The notes under the pieces are model-generated. The model was not told the origin of the DNA, searched no databases, and was given only the letters and a program-made list of their open reading frames with translations. This document shows, one piece after another, positions 16,933 to 25,682 of a stretch of 45,433 nt of DNA. The DNA comes from Desulfotomaculaceae bacterium. Lineage in GTDB: Bacteria > Bacillota > Desulfotomaculia > Desulfotomaculales > Pelotomaculaceae. Position 1 is the first letter of the stretch, and every line of letters begins with the position of its first letter. The position numbers and the translations under genes are program-made. Where the stretch lies: NCBI GenBank assembly GCA_028709235.1, contig JAQVXL010000009.1:1-45433 (forward strand). The letters are read 5' to 3'.

Positions 16933-17214
16933 ATGATTATTGGGGTATTAACGCTGCAATTACACCTGGGGGAAGCAAATTCTCTGAAAGATAAAAGACG
17001 GATACTAAAAAGCTTAATTGCACGGATAAAAAACCGCTTTAATGTTTCCGTGGCCGAGGTAGGCCAACAAGAATTATGGCAGTGTTCAACCCTTGGTATT
17101 TCTATGGTCAGCTGTGAACAGGCACATGTGCACAAGGTTTTAGCCGCAGTAGTCAACTTCGTTGAAGCACAGGGCTCCGTCCTGATTACAAACTTTCAAA
17201 CAGAACTTTTATAA
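16933..17214 (+). CDS. DUF503 (YlxP-like) protein
   Basis: 93 residues, the usual length. The family core is IGVLTLQLHLGEANSLKDKR and RILKSLIARIKNRFNVSVAE, then a C-terminal strand ending ITNFQTELL. YlxP-like proteins are often encoded next to rbfA in translation operons; here it follows a HAD phosphatase. The function is uncharacterised. GGAGG lies 8 bases upstream of the ATG. Confidence 0.88.
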   Translation: MIIGVLTLQLHLGEANSLKDKRRILKSLIARIKNRFNVSVAEVGQQELWQCSTLGISMVSCEQAHVHKVLAAVVNFVEAQGSVLITNFQTELL

Positions 17215-17343
17215 ATTAAATAAAAAAAATTTTTTTCAATAGACAGATAATTGCATAATATTTAGACAAAACCGTAAAGGTTTTTGCTACAATTAAGATA
17301 ACAATTGTTGTGATTTGAGTTTCTATAAAAGGAGGGATGGGCT

Positions 17344-17862
17344 ATGAGCAATGATTTAGTGCAAAAGGCAAAAGACAACGCCAAACAAAACTTCAAAGAC
17401 GGGCTTAACTGTGCGGAATCCGTGTTTAAAGCCGTTATCGACACGGGGGTAACCGATCTTGGGCCCGAAGCAGTGTCCCTTGCCACCGGTTTTGGTGGCG
17501 GTATCGGACTGGCCGGAAACAACTGCGGAGCCCTGATCGGGGCAGTGATGGCAGTTGGCGCTGTACACGGGCGGCGAAACCCGCTGGAAGGCGAATTTAA
17601 AGACCGGGTAGACCGCCTGTACGGCAATCCCGGCCTGTACCGTTTATTCAACGGGATGTCTCATGAATTTAAAGAAAAGTTCGGGGCGCTGGATTGCATG
17701 GAACTAAATAAAGACTATCCCGAATGGTTCGACAAGGATAGGTTCAGAGAATGTATGAAAATGGTGATTTACGCGGCAGGGATGGCCATAGAATATATTC
17801 TGAAAGCTGGAAAAGAAGGTTATACGCAGCCTTTTGGTAAAAACATGGCCGGAAAGGTTTAA
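17344..17862 (+). CDS. C_GCAxxG_C_C family redox protein
   Basis: 172 residues. Conserved cysteines are Cys23 in LNCAESVF, Cys61 in GGGIGLAGNNCGALIGAVMA, Cys118 and Cys137. The pattern matches the C_GCAxxG_C_C family, a probable redox or metal-binding protein common in anaerobes. The second motif has lost the exact GCA spacing but keeps N-C-G-A. It has its own ribosome binding site (AGGAGG) and stands alone. The role is unknown. Confidence 0.85.
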   Translation: MSNDLVQKAKDNAKQNFKDGLNCAESVFKAVIDTGVTDLGPEAVSLATGFGGGIGLAGNNCGALIGAVMAVGAVHGRRNPLEGEFKDRVDRLYGNPGLYRLFNGMSHEFKEKFGALDCMELNKDYPEWFDKDRFRECMKMVIYAAGMAIEYILKAGKEGYTQPFGKNMAGKV

Positions 17863-17902
17863 CTAGTTATCGAAAAATTTTGCGTGTTAAAGATTGTTGG
17901 AC

Positions 17903-17928
17903 GGGGCTGGTCCTTCTGGGTTAGCCCC
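17903..17928 (+). terminator. Terminator-like hairpin after the redox protein
   Basis: GGGGCT...AGCCCC stem, followed by AAATTATTTTTA. The T tract is weak. Confidence 0.45.
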
Positions 17929-18015
17929 AAATTATTTTTATTTGGCGTATACAATAAGTAGGTCTGTTAATCCAGTCAATTTGTTTGATCGTCTTAATAT
18001 GTTGAATGCTGTTGT

Positions 18016-18137
18016 CGGCTCAAAAGCGGCAGTATCCCATGAAACCGGCCTGATGCAAGAGGCCAGGTGAGCATCGTAAAAGCCGTTAAATTGATATATG
18101 GCAAAGTACAAGCCCCGGTATTTGCCGGGTATTTTTT
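18016..18137 (+). ncRNA. Possible structured leader RNA with pseudoknot and terminator
   Basis: CGGCT (18016-18020) can pair with AGCCG (18081-18085). Inside, GGCC (18047-18050) pairs with GGCC (18061-18064). The loop bases GATGC (18052-18056) pair with GCATC (18071-18075), which gives a feasible H-type pseudoknot. A strong terminator follows: CCCGG/CCGGG at 18114-18129 with six T. The layout of fold, then terminator, then gene (18235) is that of a riboswitch or attenuator, but I recognise no known class. Confidence 0.35.
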
Positions 18138-18234
18138 ATATAATCGGGTATTTATCAGTTGTAGAAACACCGCTGTTAATTTAGAATTTATTATAGGGCA
18201 TTATAATTTATTATGATGAGCAGGAGATGAGAAA

Positions 18235-18558
18235 TTGAAAAGGCCGGAATTTGATGACTTCAGAGAACTTTTTTTAGAATGTCTCGGTCGCGATTACAAA
18301 ATCGACCCGCTTTTATGTAATAAAAAGCAATGGCTTGATCTGGGTGATGAGGAATGCAGGCGGAATATACTGGAATCTTTAAATAAAGAACTACAGGAAA
18401 AATACGGCGTGGAATTTGATATCAACCGGCGGCTTTTAGGTGTTAATGGTCCCGTGGAAAGCGCCATAATCCAGACATTCCACGAACTGAGCACGATTAA
18501 TATTATGGCCAGGATAAACGCTAAAATTTTAGCCAGGCGGGCAAATCAATTAAACTAA
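18235..18558 (+). CDS. Hypothetical protein, 107 residues
   Basis: A mostly helical, charged, soluble protein (EFDDFRELFLECLGRDYKID, then LGVNGPVESAIIQTFHELST). There is no transmembrane segment or recognised motif; three cysteines are dispersed. It starts at TTG with AGGAG about 10 bases upstream. A terminator and a possible structured RNA lie just upstream, so expression may be attenuated. No function can be assigned. Confidence 0.65.
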   Translation: MKRPEFDDFRELFLECLGRDYKIDPLLCNKKQWLDLGDEECRRNILESLNKELQEKYGVEFDINRRLLGVNGPVESAIIQTFHELSTINIMARINAKILARRANQLN

Positions 18559-18709
18559 AAAGTACAAAAAATAAATTTTTTAAAAATAAAGTCAATTTAG
18601 GAAGGAATTTTTTTGCAAGTTAGTGTATAATATAGATCAAGAGGAAGTTCTGGCCTATTTGCCGGGTCGTTTAAATGAGCCGCCTCTGGTTTAAAATGGT
18701 TTTTGGGGG

Positions 18710-18819
18710 TATAGTAACCTTCCGAAACGGTATTGCATGTTGGAACTTATGGTTCCGGTGGTGCGTGCCGGTGAGGTGAGGTTAAGCTATAGGTCCTAAA
18801 AACTATTTTTGTTTTTAGG
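18710..18819 (+). ncRNA. Possible structured leader RNA upstream of the MFS transporter
   Basis: TATAG-TAACCT (18710-18720) pairs with AGGTTA-AG-CTATA (18779-18791): 11 pairs with a 2-base bulge. The helix encloses small hairpins CCG-AAA-CGG (18722-18730), GGAAC/GTTCC (18742-18756) and a competing CCGG/CCGG. A further stem, CCTAAAAA/TTTTTAGG (18795-18819), follows. The region lacks a coding frame. I recognise no known riboswitch consensus. Confidence 0.35.
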
Positions 18820-18928
18820 GGTTGAGGGAGGTGATAAGGACAAAAAAGCGTCGGCATAATTCTAATTTTTAGGAGTCGCTAAAGCAATATTATTTGATTA
18901 ACTAATAATAAAGAAAGGACGTGAAGTT

Positions 18929-20221
18929 ATGCCTAGATGGGTTCCTCTTTTAGGTGGAGTACTGGGCAGCACTACCTGTGGTTTACTGCTGTATGCGTTC
19001 AGTGTATTTATCAAGCCCCTTAGGGCAGAGTTCGGTTGGTCGGCTACTGAAGTGGGGTTGGCATACGCCATTTGCGTATTGGTATTCGGCCTGATGACCA
19101 TGCCGGCCGGCAGGCTGAGCGACCGGTTCGGTCCCAGGCCCGTGGTTGTCATCGGGGGCGCTATCGTCGGTATAGGTTTCTTCCTGGTTTCTACATTACA
19201 AGGACCGCAAGATTTAATCAAATTATATCTGTACTATGGCCTTATCGCCGGTTTCGGCGGAGGCCTGGTTTACCTGCCGCCAATTGCTACCGCGCCCAAG
19301 TGGTGGCCTGACCGGAGGGCGCTGGCCACCGGCCTCACGGTGGTTGGTCTCGGCCTGGGTTCGTTTATCATGGGCCCGCTGGCGACGTCAATGATTAACA
19401 GCCCGTCTATCGGCGCCGGCAGCGCGCTGCCTGTGTTCAAGTATGTAGGGGTGGCAATGTTTTTTATGGCTATCATTGCCGGGTTGTGCCTGTCTAATCC
19501 GCCCGCCGGCTATAAGCCTGCCGGATGGAATCCGCCTGCTCCCAAGGCTGGCGCACCGAAAGCGGGTCGTGACTACACCTATAACGAGACGATCAAGACG
19601 GTGCAGTTCTGGATGCTATACTTGGCATATTTCTGCGGCTCCTTTGCTGGTCTGATGGTTATCGGAGTTATAGCAGCCCACGGCATTAACGAGATGAACA
19701 AAGAGGCTGCAGCCCTGGCGGGAGTTGCTGTCAGCGCCTTGCCCAAGGACGTGACGTCATCAATAGCCATGCAGGCTGCCCTTGCGACCAGTTGTCTAAA
19801 CGCGGCAAATGCTATAGTCAGGGTACTGATCGGCGCCATTGCCGACAAGGCAGGCGTAAGGATTTGCTTCCTGGTTACCTTCACACTCCAGGTTGCAGCT
19901 ATGGCGGTATTATTCCCGGTAGGCAAGACTCTTTTCCTCCTCTGCATAGTAGCCATAATCATAGGCTGGAACTACGGCGCCATGTTCACCCTGTTTCCGT
20001 CCGCCTGCCTGCAGTACTTCGGGCCGACGGCGCAGGGCTCCAACTACGGCCTGTTGTTCACCTCCTGGGGCATAGCCGGCTTTGTTTCCAACCTGCTGGC
20101 TGGCAGAATGTTCGACATGTTTGGCACTTACGCGATGTCCTTTACTATCGGCGCGGTTTTTGTCGCGGTTGGTGTTGTTGTGCTGGCACTAACAAAAGCG
20201 CCCCGGAGGCTCGAGGCTTAG
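18929..20221 (+). CDS. MFS transporter, OxlT-like (oxalate/formate antiporter family)
   Basis: 430 residues with about 12 hydrophobic segments split by a central hydrophilic loop (about 190-215, Pro/Ala/Lys-rich). The N-terminal half has [20 protein letters not shown] and the MFS loop [14 protein letters not shown]; the matching C-terminal loop is [10 protein letters not shown]. It resembles the OxlT family of oxalate/formate antiporters and related monocarboxylate carriers. AAGGA precedes the ATG. The CoA-transferase operons nearby suggest that it imports a carboxylate that is then CoA-activated. The substrate is inferred. Confidence 0.85.
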   Translation: MPRWVPLLGGVLGSTTCGLLLYAFSVFIKPLRAEFGWSATEVGLAYAICVLVFGLMTMPAGRLSDRFGPRPVVVIGGAIVGIGFFLVSTLQGPQDLIKLYLYYGLIAGFGGGLVYLPPIATAPKWWPDRRALATGLTVVGLGLGSFIMGPLATSMINSPSIGAGSALPVFKYVGVAMFFMAIIAGLCLSNPPAGYKPAGWNPPAPKAGAPKAGRDYTYNETIKTVQFWMLYLAYFCGSFAGLMVIGVIAAHGINEMNKEAAALAGVAVSALPKDVTSSIAMQAALATSCLNAANAIVRVLIGAIADKAGVRICFLVTFTLQVAAMAVLFPVGKTLFLLCIVAIIIGWNYGAMFTLFPSACLQYFGPTAQGSNYGLLFTSWGIAGFVSNLLAGRMFDMFGTYAMSFTIGAVFVAVGVVVLALTKAPRRLEA

Positions 20222-20252
20222 GTGCAACAGACGGCTGAATGATAAAATAAAG

Positions 20253-20277
20253 GAGCGCCCTGCATAGCAGGGCGCTC
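20253..20277 (+). terminator. Terminator after MFS gene
   Basis: GAGCGCCCTGC-ATA-GCAGGGCGCTC: a perfect 11-pair stem with a 3-base loop, 30 bases after the stop. Only a short T stretch follows. Confidence 0.7.
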
Positions 20278-20335
20278 TTGATTGTCGAAAAACACTAACA
20301 CCAGGTTTATATATTAAAAGCTGCTGCTCCTGTGT

Positions 20336-20377
20336 GGGTGCGGCTCCGTGTTTTATGGGTGCGGCTCCGTGTTTTAT
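20336..20377. repeat. Perfect 21-base tandem duplication
   Basis: A 21-base unit beginning GGGTGCGGCTCCGTG occurs twice head-to-tail at 20336-20356 and 20357-20377. The second copy reaches into the stop codon of the leftward zinc-ribbon gene. Confidence 0.9.
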
Positions 20378-20796
20378 TTGAATATTTTTTCGTAGCAAGC
20401 GCGGCAGACGTAGAACCCTACAGCACTCCGGCAGATGATTAGTTCCTCGAATTCTTCGCCGGGCTTCCACTGGATACACTCGGGGCAGCGCTCCAGTTCG
20501 TTATCAGACCACTGGCTGCCGCATGAGAAACACAGGAATTGAAAACCTGCATTTATACTTGCCTCTGTCCGGTTTAAAAGCGCCAGAGCGTCGCATGCCG
20601 GGCACTCATAAATCGGCAGTTTTGATTCTGCGTAAATATCGTTATGGATTTCCAGCCCTTCATGCATCTTAATATACTCCACAGCGCCGGTATAACTATC
20701 GGTCTCATATCCACACGAACTGCAGCAAACTCTCCCATCACCGGTTATTTGCCATTCCCGACTGCAGCGGGGGCATGTCAATACAGGTATGCTCAA
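20374..20796 (-). CDS. Multi zinc-ribbon protein of unknown function
   Basis: 140 residues with three Cys4 units: Cys8/11/25/28, Cys65/68/89/92 and Cys104/107/131/134. Each looks like a rubredoxin-type zinc ribbon, and the middle one contains FQFLCFSCGSQW. It may bind nucleic acid or act as a structural adaptor. The start is TTG, with GGAGG nine bases upstream. It is convergent with the MFS gene and has no obvious operon partner. Confidence 0.75.
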   Translation of the reverse strand: MSIPVLTCPRCSREWQITGDGRVCCSSCGYETDSYTGAVEYIKMHEGLEIHNDIYAESKLPIYECPACDALALLNRTEASINAGFQFLCFSCGSQWSDNELERCPECIQWKPGEEFEELIICRSAVGFYVCRACYEKIFK

Positions 20797-20994
20797 CTTG
20801 TCTTACCTCCGTTTTGCAATAGGTGATATGGGAACACAATCCAATTGCTTGATTAAATAATACAACGTACATTATATTACTTGCAAGAGATATTTAGACC
20901 AAAAACTTATAGTTATACAGTAATGCAAAAAAAAACGCGCCTTTTGTCAAGGCACGTGAGTAAACAAATTATTATTATACATACAATGAATTAT

Positions 20995-21801
20995 CTACTC
21001 TTTAATTTTCTTTCTAACAAAATAACCCTTGGGATCGATAACTTCCCTGATCAGACGGACCTCTTCCACCGTGGGAGGTTCAAAGGCGTACACGTCATCA
21101 GGAATAATCAGTTTAAACCCTGTCGCTTCCTGGACGCTCGTAACAGTTTCGCCTGGCAGGGTAGCGATTAGCTTCATCCGTTTGGTCTCGTCATCAAAGC
21201 CCATAATGGCTTTGGTGGTGATGACCCTGTACGGTCCCTGTCCGGCCATTCCGGCGCGCCAGCGGGCGTTGGGAGAACCGTCCAGGTAGCCGGGGCTGGT
21301 GATATAGTCAATCTTTTCGTTAAACCGCCTGGGTTCGTGCACCATAATAATGATGGTGCGCTCGCAGGAGCAGGCCATGTCGCTGGCGCCGCCGCTGCCG
21401 GGCAGGCGTGTTTTGGGCTTATTATAGCCATCAGGGAACGATCCCATCATGGTCGAGTTAAGGTTGCCATAGGGGTCGATCTCGGCGCCGCCGATGAACC
21501 CGAAGTCGCAGAAGCCGCGCTGGGTCAGTTCAAATGCCGAGTTAAGCCCGAGCAGGTAGTTGGCCTTGTAAGTAGTCCGGGAGCCGCCTACTGAAAGGGG
21601 CAGGCCACGGGAAAGTTCCGGACCGACAGCGCCGGCTTCAAATACCGGTACGATGCCGGGGCCGTGCGTCAGCTGGGCCAGGGTGATAGCCACCATCGGC
21701 AGGCCGGTGCCGGCAAATACCACTTTATTATCAATCAAGGTTCTTGACCCTGCTACAACGATCATCTCTTGCGGAGTAAAGTCTTCTGAATATTTTGGCA
21801 C
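20995..21801 (-). CDS. CoA-transferase subunit B, glutaconate type (pair 1)
   Basis: 268 residues of the family I CoA-transferase beta subunit. The catalytic Glu is Glu55 in PVFEAGAVGPE, equivalent to the Glu that forms the acyl anhydride in glutaconate CoA-transferase. Later motifs include FGFIGGAEIDPYGNLNS and LPGSGGASDMA. With the A subunit (stop at 21815, 13-base gap) it moves CoA between carboxylic acids. The substrate is unknown; steroid-type IpdAB enzymes share this fold. It is transcribed leftward, divergent from the second pair. Confidence 0.9.
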   Translation of the reverse strand: MPKYSEDFTPQEMIVVAGSRTLIDNKVVFAGTGLPMVAITLAQLTHGPGIVPVFEAGAVGPELSRGLPLSVGGSRTTYKANYLLGLNSAFELTQRGFCDFGFIGGAEIDPYGNLNSTMMGSFPDGYNKPKTRLPGSGGASDMACSCERTIIIMVHEPRRFNEKIDYITSPGYLDGSPNARWRAGMAGQGPYRVITTKAIMGFDDETKRMKLIATLPGETVTSVQEATGFKLIIPDDVYAFEPPTVEEVRLIREVIDPKGYFVRKKIKE

Positions 21802-21814
21802 TATGTTCCACCTC

Positions 21815-22828
21815 CTAACTTCCTAATACAGTGTAAGCCGCGTCGAGCCGGATACCAGGCTCAATTTTCTCAACATATTGGATCTGGCTGAGCGGAATCC
21901 TATTGATGAACCCGGTTGTGTCTTCAACGCCGAAGATGTAATTGTCATAGTATTCCTGGAGCGGAGCACGGTCACCTTTACGGAATTTCTCACAGGCGAT
22001 TCTAAATTCGGGAATGTGTTTTTCGTCATAGTAGTAAAGGCCGTTACTGTTGCCCGGGTATGCGCCGTAAGGCACTTCAATGACCGCGTCCACGGAAAAA
22101 TAGGGTATGCTGATTCTGTTCGGGTAGCGCACCATGTCTTCATGTTCGATCAGGCGGTCACAGGTAACTATGGTGTGTGCGGAAGCCATTGATATTTCAG
22201 GGCATGTAAAGAGGGGGCCTTGAATACGGCAGTTGCCGTATATGTCAGCTTCCTGCACGTGTACGAGCGCGACGTTCGGATGGGATGCCGGCAGAAGCAT
22301 AATCGGCCTGTTGGTAAAGGGGCAGTCCTGTACCACGGCGCGGTTGGTCTTGAGCATGTCGCTGCCCATTGGGCTGCGGCAGGGGATAAAAGGAAGACCT
22401 ATGGAGCCTGCTTTAAACCGGGCGGACATATTGTAGTTGCTCCAGTCTTCCAATTCAACAAGGGATTTTTCAGTTAGATAACGTAAAAGCGGGGAGATGC
22501 CAAAAGCTTCATGCGCCAGATAGGCAAGCTCCATTCTCTTGATGCTGTTTTTGCTGTCATCCAGGCACATGGCCCCACATAAGTATTCCGGGGCAAGGCC
22601 GGCTGACTGGAAGGAAAGAGTCAGGTCTTTCCTTCCCTGCCTGATAATCTCGTGTACAATAGCGATGGGCTGTCTGGCGTTGACAAAACCTGCTATCCCA
22701 AGGTTGTCCCCATCTTTTACATACTTTTGTACCGCTTCTTTCAGGCTTATTCTTTTGTCTCTTTTTGACTTGTCCTTGTTTGCCAGGAATTGCCTGGCTT
22801 CATCGGGTGATAGGCCTGTCCAGTACAT
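21815..22828 (-). CDS. CoA-transferase subunit A, glutaconate type (pair 1)
   Basis: About 337 residues. The alpha-subunit marks are GDNLGIAGFVNARQPIAIVH near the N-terminus and VALVHVQEADIYGNCRI near the middle. The frame begins upstream, but ATG 22828 (MYWTGLSPDEARQFL) has AAAGGAGAG at good spacing. The extra N-terminal YW-x-PDEAR segment is shared with the pair 2 A subunit, so the two pairs are paralogous. It forms a heterodimer with the B subunit encoded next. Confidence 0.9.
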   Translation of the reverse strand: MYWTGLSPDEARQFLANKDKSKRDKRISLKEAVQKYVKDGDNLGIAGFVNARQPIAIVHEIIRQGRKDLTLSFQSAGLAPEYLCGAMCLDDSKNSIKRMELAYLAHEAFGISPLLRYLTEKSLVELEDWSNYNMSARFKAGSIGLPFIPCRSPMGSDMLKTNRAVVQDCPFTNRPIMLLPASHPNVALVHVQEADIYGNCRIQGPLFTCPEISMASAHTIVTCDRLIEHEDMVRYPNRISIPYFSVDAVIEVPYGAYPGNSNGLYYYDEKHIPEFRIACEKFRKGDRAPLQEYYDNYIFGVEDTTGFINRIPLSQIQYVEKIEPGIRLDAAYTVLGS

Positions 22829-23508
22829 ATTCACTCTCCTTTGCGGTTTCAAAATCCAAATAAAAAATTTATTGGATTTACTCTCCCGTCGACTAATCGG
22901 GAGACAGTCACTGTTTTTTGCTGATAGTTCCCAGCTTTGTGTTTTAATGGGGCAGAATCATGTTCTAATGCAGGGAATTGCTCCATAAAATTTTAAAGCT
23001 GTGGGAGTGACTGACAGAAACCTTTCCTTTCACTGTTTCTAATTCTCTCTATAAAGCTTTTTCCCCCCTTAAAAATTAATTTTATTGTACCTATAATCCC
23101 TATTCTATTGTTCAAAGGAACAATATGCGCACCGTACCAAAGTACTAGTACTAGTTAGGTTAAAGTAGTTATATTTTTTAAAAATTCAGAATAAGAGCAT
23201 AAATTACTGATTATTTTTAGTTGTATTAGCATGCACATAGAATATATTTATAAATAAGATTTTGATTATTGTCTTATAGATACATATTTAACTTGTATCA
23301 AAGGACTAGTACAACCGCACATTGTGGGGAGAACAAAATGCAGATAATATTATGAAAAATGGAGTTTTTATGGTTTATAAATAGCTACAGATTTCCGCCC
23401 TCAGAGAGATTATTAATAAAGGTGGTGGTATTTGGCATTTATTAAATTACTCCGTTTCTCTTCGAAAAGCTGTCTAAAGAAATATTTATTAAGGGAGGTA
23501 AAAAATTA
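22829..23508. promoter_or_regulatory. Divergent control region of the two CoA-transferase operons
   Basis: 680 bases with no substantial gene. Visible items are a hairpin TCTCCCG/CGGGAGA (22882-22904) in the pair 1 leader and an 8-4-8 palindrome TATTGTTC-AAAG-GAACAATA (23106-23125). A 14-base motif CAAAG(T/G)ACTAGTAC occurs at 23138-23151 and again at 23299-23312. The palindrome and repeated motif are candidate operators. A 25-codon frame (23432-23509) overlaps the pair 2 start. Confidence 0.55.
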
Positions 23509-23509
23509 A
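23432..23509 (+). CDS. Possible 25-residue leader peptide before CoA-transferase pair 2
   Basis: TTG with AAAGGTGGTGG upstream opens a basic, Leu/Lys-rich 25-codon frame. Its TAA overlaps the ATG of the next gene (TAATG). The ribosome binding site of the next gene lies inside this frame. Such overlap would couple translation. No family is known and it could be chance. Confidence 0.25.
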   Translation: MAFIKLLRFSSKSCLKKYLLREVKN

Positions 23510-24567
23510 TGAATAGTGTAAGTTCTAAAATTAAGAACATATCAAATTTGGAGTATAAAGAGAAAAAATTTGAATACTGGGGGCCGACGCCTGATGAATC
23601 AAGGAAGCTTATGGTTAACAAGTCGCACGCCCTCAAAGACAAGACCATGACTTTAAAGGATGCCGTGGCCAAACACGTCAGGAACGGCATTAACCTGGGT
23701 ATTGGGGGCTTTGTGAACACCAGGGTTCCGGTTGCTATTATTCATGAAATTATTAGACACGGGGCCACAGACCTGACCCTTTCCTTCCAGTCAAACTCCA
23801 TATGTCCGGAGTTGCTGGCAGGGGCCATGATCCTGGATCCCGACCGTGTTTCTATAAAGCGCGTGGAACTGGCCTGGTGGGGATATGAAATTATCGGCAT
23901 CGCGCCGATGGTCCGCTACCTGGCCACTAACGGAATAATTGAAATGGACGATTACACCAACTATGGCATGTCGGTAAGGTTTAAAGCGGCTTCGATGGGA
24001 ATTCCCTTTATCCCGGTTAGGGATCATGGCGGCTCAGATATGGAGCTGGTCAACAGGGGTAAAATGATTGAATGCCCGTTTACCGGCAAGAATGTTTACC
24101 TGCTCCCGGCCTGTCATCCTGATGTGGGTATTGTCCACACCTCTGCCGCGGATGTGTACGGGAACGCCCGGATTTTTGGGGCTTATTGCACCTGTCCGGA
24201 AATAGCTATGGCCGCTAATGCCACAATTATGACCACCGAGAAAATAATACCCACTGAAAACATCAGGTCATATCCAAATCTCACCGAGATCCCGTTCCCG
24301 GTGGTGGACACTGTTACTGAAGTACAATATGGGGCTTATCCGGGAGCCAGCTATGGCAACTACTGGTTTGATATGGATCATCTTAAAATGTTCAGGAGCA
24401 TTTGTGAAGATTTTCGCAAAACCGGCAGCAAGGATGCACTAAAAAAATATTATGATGAGTACATTTTTGGCTGTGAAAATCATGATGACTTCATCGATAA
24501 AATTGGTTATAAAACCATTAAGAAACTCAGGGATATGGACGGCGGCCAACCAATTATCTTAACCTAG
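23509..24567 (+). CDS. CoA-transferase subunit A, glutaconate type (pair 2)
   Basis: 352 residues, a clear paralogue of the 21815 gene. It shares YWGPTPDESRKLM, GINLGIGGFVNTRVPVAIIH, LTLSFQSNSICPELL and VGIVHTSAADVYGNARI. An N-terminal extension of about 18 residues is unique to this copy. GGGAGG lies upstream of the ATG. The B subunit gene follows after 46 bases. Two divergent paralogous pairs suggest two related acids, or the same reaction under different conditions. Confidence 0.9.
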   Translation: MNSVSSKIKNISNLEYKEKKFEYWGPTPDESRKLMVNKSHALKDKTMTLKDAVAKHVRNGINLGIGGFVNTRVPVAIIHEIIRHGATDLTLSFQSNSICPELLAGAMILDPDRVSIKRVELAWWGYEIIGIAPMVRYLATNGIIEMDDYTNYGMSVRFKAASMGIPFIPVRDHGGSDMELVNRGKMIECPFTGKNVYLLPACHPDVGIVHTSAADVYGNARIFGAYCTCPEIAMAANATIMTTEKIIPTENIRSYPNLTEIPFPVVDTVTEVQYGAYPGASYGNYWFDMDHLKMFRSICEDFRKTGSKDALKKYYDEYIFGCENHDDFIDKIGYKTIKKLRDMDGGQPIILT

Positions 24568-24613
24568 TTAGCAGTTTAAATAATAGAATTATTAGAACTA
24601 AGGAGGTAAAAAA

Positions 24614-25399
24614 ATGTCTGAATATACGCCATTTGAAATGATAGCCTTCACCGGCTCCAGAATTCTCGAAGACGAGAAGATAGTATTTGTTGGCACCGGG
24701 CTGCCGATTATCGCGGCGATGCATGCGCAGCTTACCCATGCCCCCAACCTTTACATGATTTATGAAGCTGGATCACTCGCTCCTATTCTGGATATGGGGA
24801 TGCCATTATCCGTAGGTGACACCAGAGCTGCCCGTAAAGCCTGTTACCTCAAAGGTTTATGCGGCGCTTTTGAGCTGACCCAGAGAGGTTGTGCGGACTA
24901 TGCCTTCATCGGCGGCGCCCAGGTTGATATGTATGGAAATATCTGCTCGACTATTGAAGGAAAAAATTATGACAAACCCGGCATCCGCTTCCCGGGAAGC
25001 GGCGGCGCCGGGGCTATGGCGGCCAACTGCGAAAAAACCATCGCTATTATGGCCTTGGAAAAGAGGAGATTTGTTAAAAAGCTTGACTTTGTAACCAGTA
25101 TCGGCTTTGGAGATGGGTCACCTGATTACAGGGAGAAGGCTGGTGTTATGGGGTCAGGCCCGTACAGGATTATTACCAACCAGGCACTGTTTGGTTTTGA
25201 TGAGGAAACAAGGAGGATGAGCCTTTTAGAAGTAAAACCGGGCCGCACTCCGGCTGATATACAGGAACTGGTTGATTTTGAACTAGTTATTCCGCCGGAT
25301 GTTAAGGATATGGTCGAGCCCACAGATGAAGACCTCAGGCTGCTCAGGGATGTCATTGACGCCGAGGGCTACTTCCTGAAGAGAGTCATTAAAAAATAG
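24614..25399 (+). CDS. CoA-transferase subunit B, glutaconate type (pair 2)
   Basis: 261 residues. Catalytic Glu51 is in IYEAGSLAP. YAFIGGAQVDMYGNICS and RFPGSGGAGAMA match the beta-subunit family. AAGGAGG precedes the ATG. After the stop, CGGGAGGTG is followed at once by TTGATATAG, as if a third gene had been lost, and then a terminator. Confidence 0.9.
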   Translation: MSEYTPFEMIAFTGSRILEDEKIVFVGTGLPIIAAMHAQLTHAPNLYMIYEAGSLAPILDMGMPLSVGDTRAARKACYLKGLCGAFELTQRGCADYAFIGGAQVDMYGNICSTIEGKNYDKPGIRFPGSGGAGAMAANCEKTIAIMALEKRRFVKKLDFVTSIGFGDGSPDYREKAGVMGSGPYRIITNQALFGFDEETRRMSLLEVKPGRTPADIQELVDFELVIPPDVKDMVEPTDEDLRLLRDVIDAEGYFLKRVIKK

Positions 25400-25505
25400 T
25401 TTTAAATATATAATTTACCCCGGGAGGTGTTGATATAGGATTATAAGTTATAAAAAAAGCCATTAACAGGCTTAAGATTAAAAGGAAAACCTACCCCCTG
25501 CTCAA

Positions 25506-25537
25506 CTGCGCCTCGGCAAAGGGCGCAGCTTTTTTTT
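25506..25537 (+). terminator. Terminator of CoA-transferase pair 2
   Basis: CTGCGCC pairs with GGCGCAG (9-base loop) and is followed by C and eight T. It lies 107 bases past the stop codon. Confidence 0.9.
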
Positions 25538-25550
25538 GATATAAAGAGTT

Positions 25551-25672
25551 TTCACAGGATTTACAGGATCCTTAAGACGTATAACACACCATTTTAAAGT
25601 TAATAAGAAAAATATTTTTAAATAATTAAATCTTTTATCCTGTTAATCCGGGTAATCTTGTTAATCTTGTGA
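25551..25672. repeat. Imperfect inverted ACAGGAT-type repeat
   Basis: TCACAGGATTTACAGGAT at the left is mirrored by ATCCTGTTAATCCGGGTAAT and TTGTTAATCTTGTGA at the right. It is an AT-rich intergenic repeat with no coding content. Similar short strings occur at 16230 and 17967. Confidence 0.4.
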
Positions 25673-25682
25673 TAATTCTTAA

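Noticed and set aside
23400-23445. Possible sigma-54 promoter (TGG...TTGGCA)
   Set aside because: The spacing between the GG and GC elements does not fit the -24/-12 consensus.
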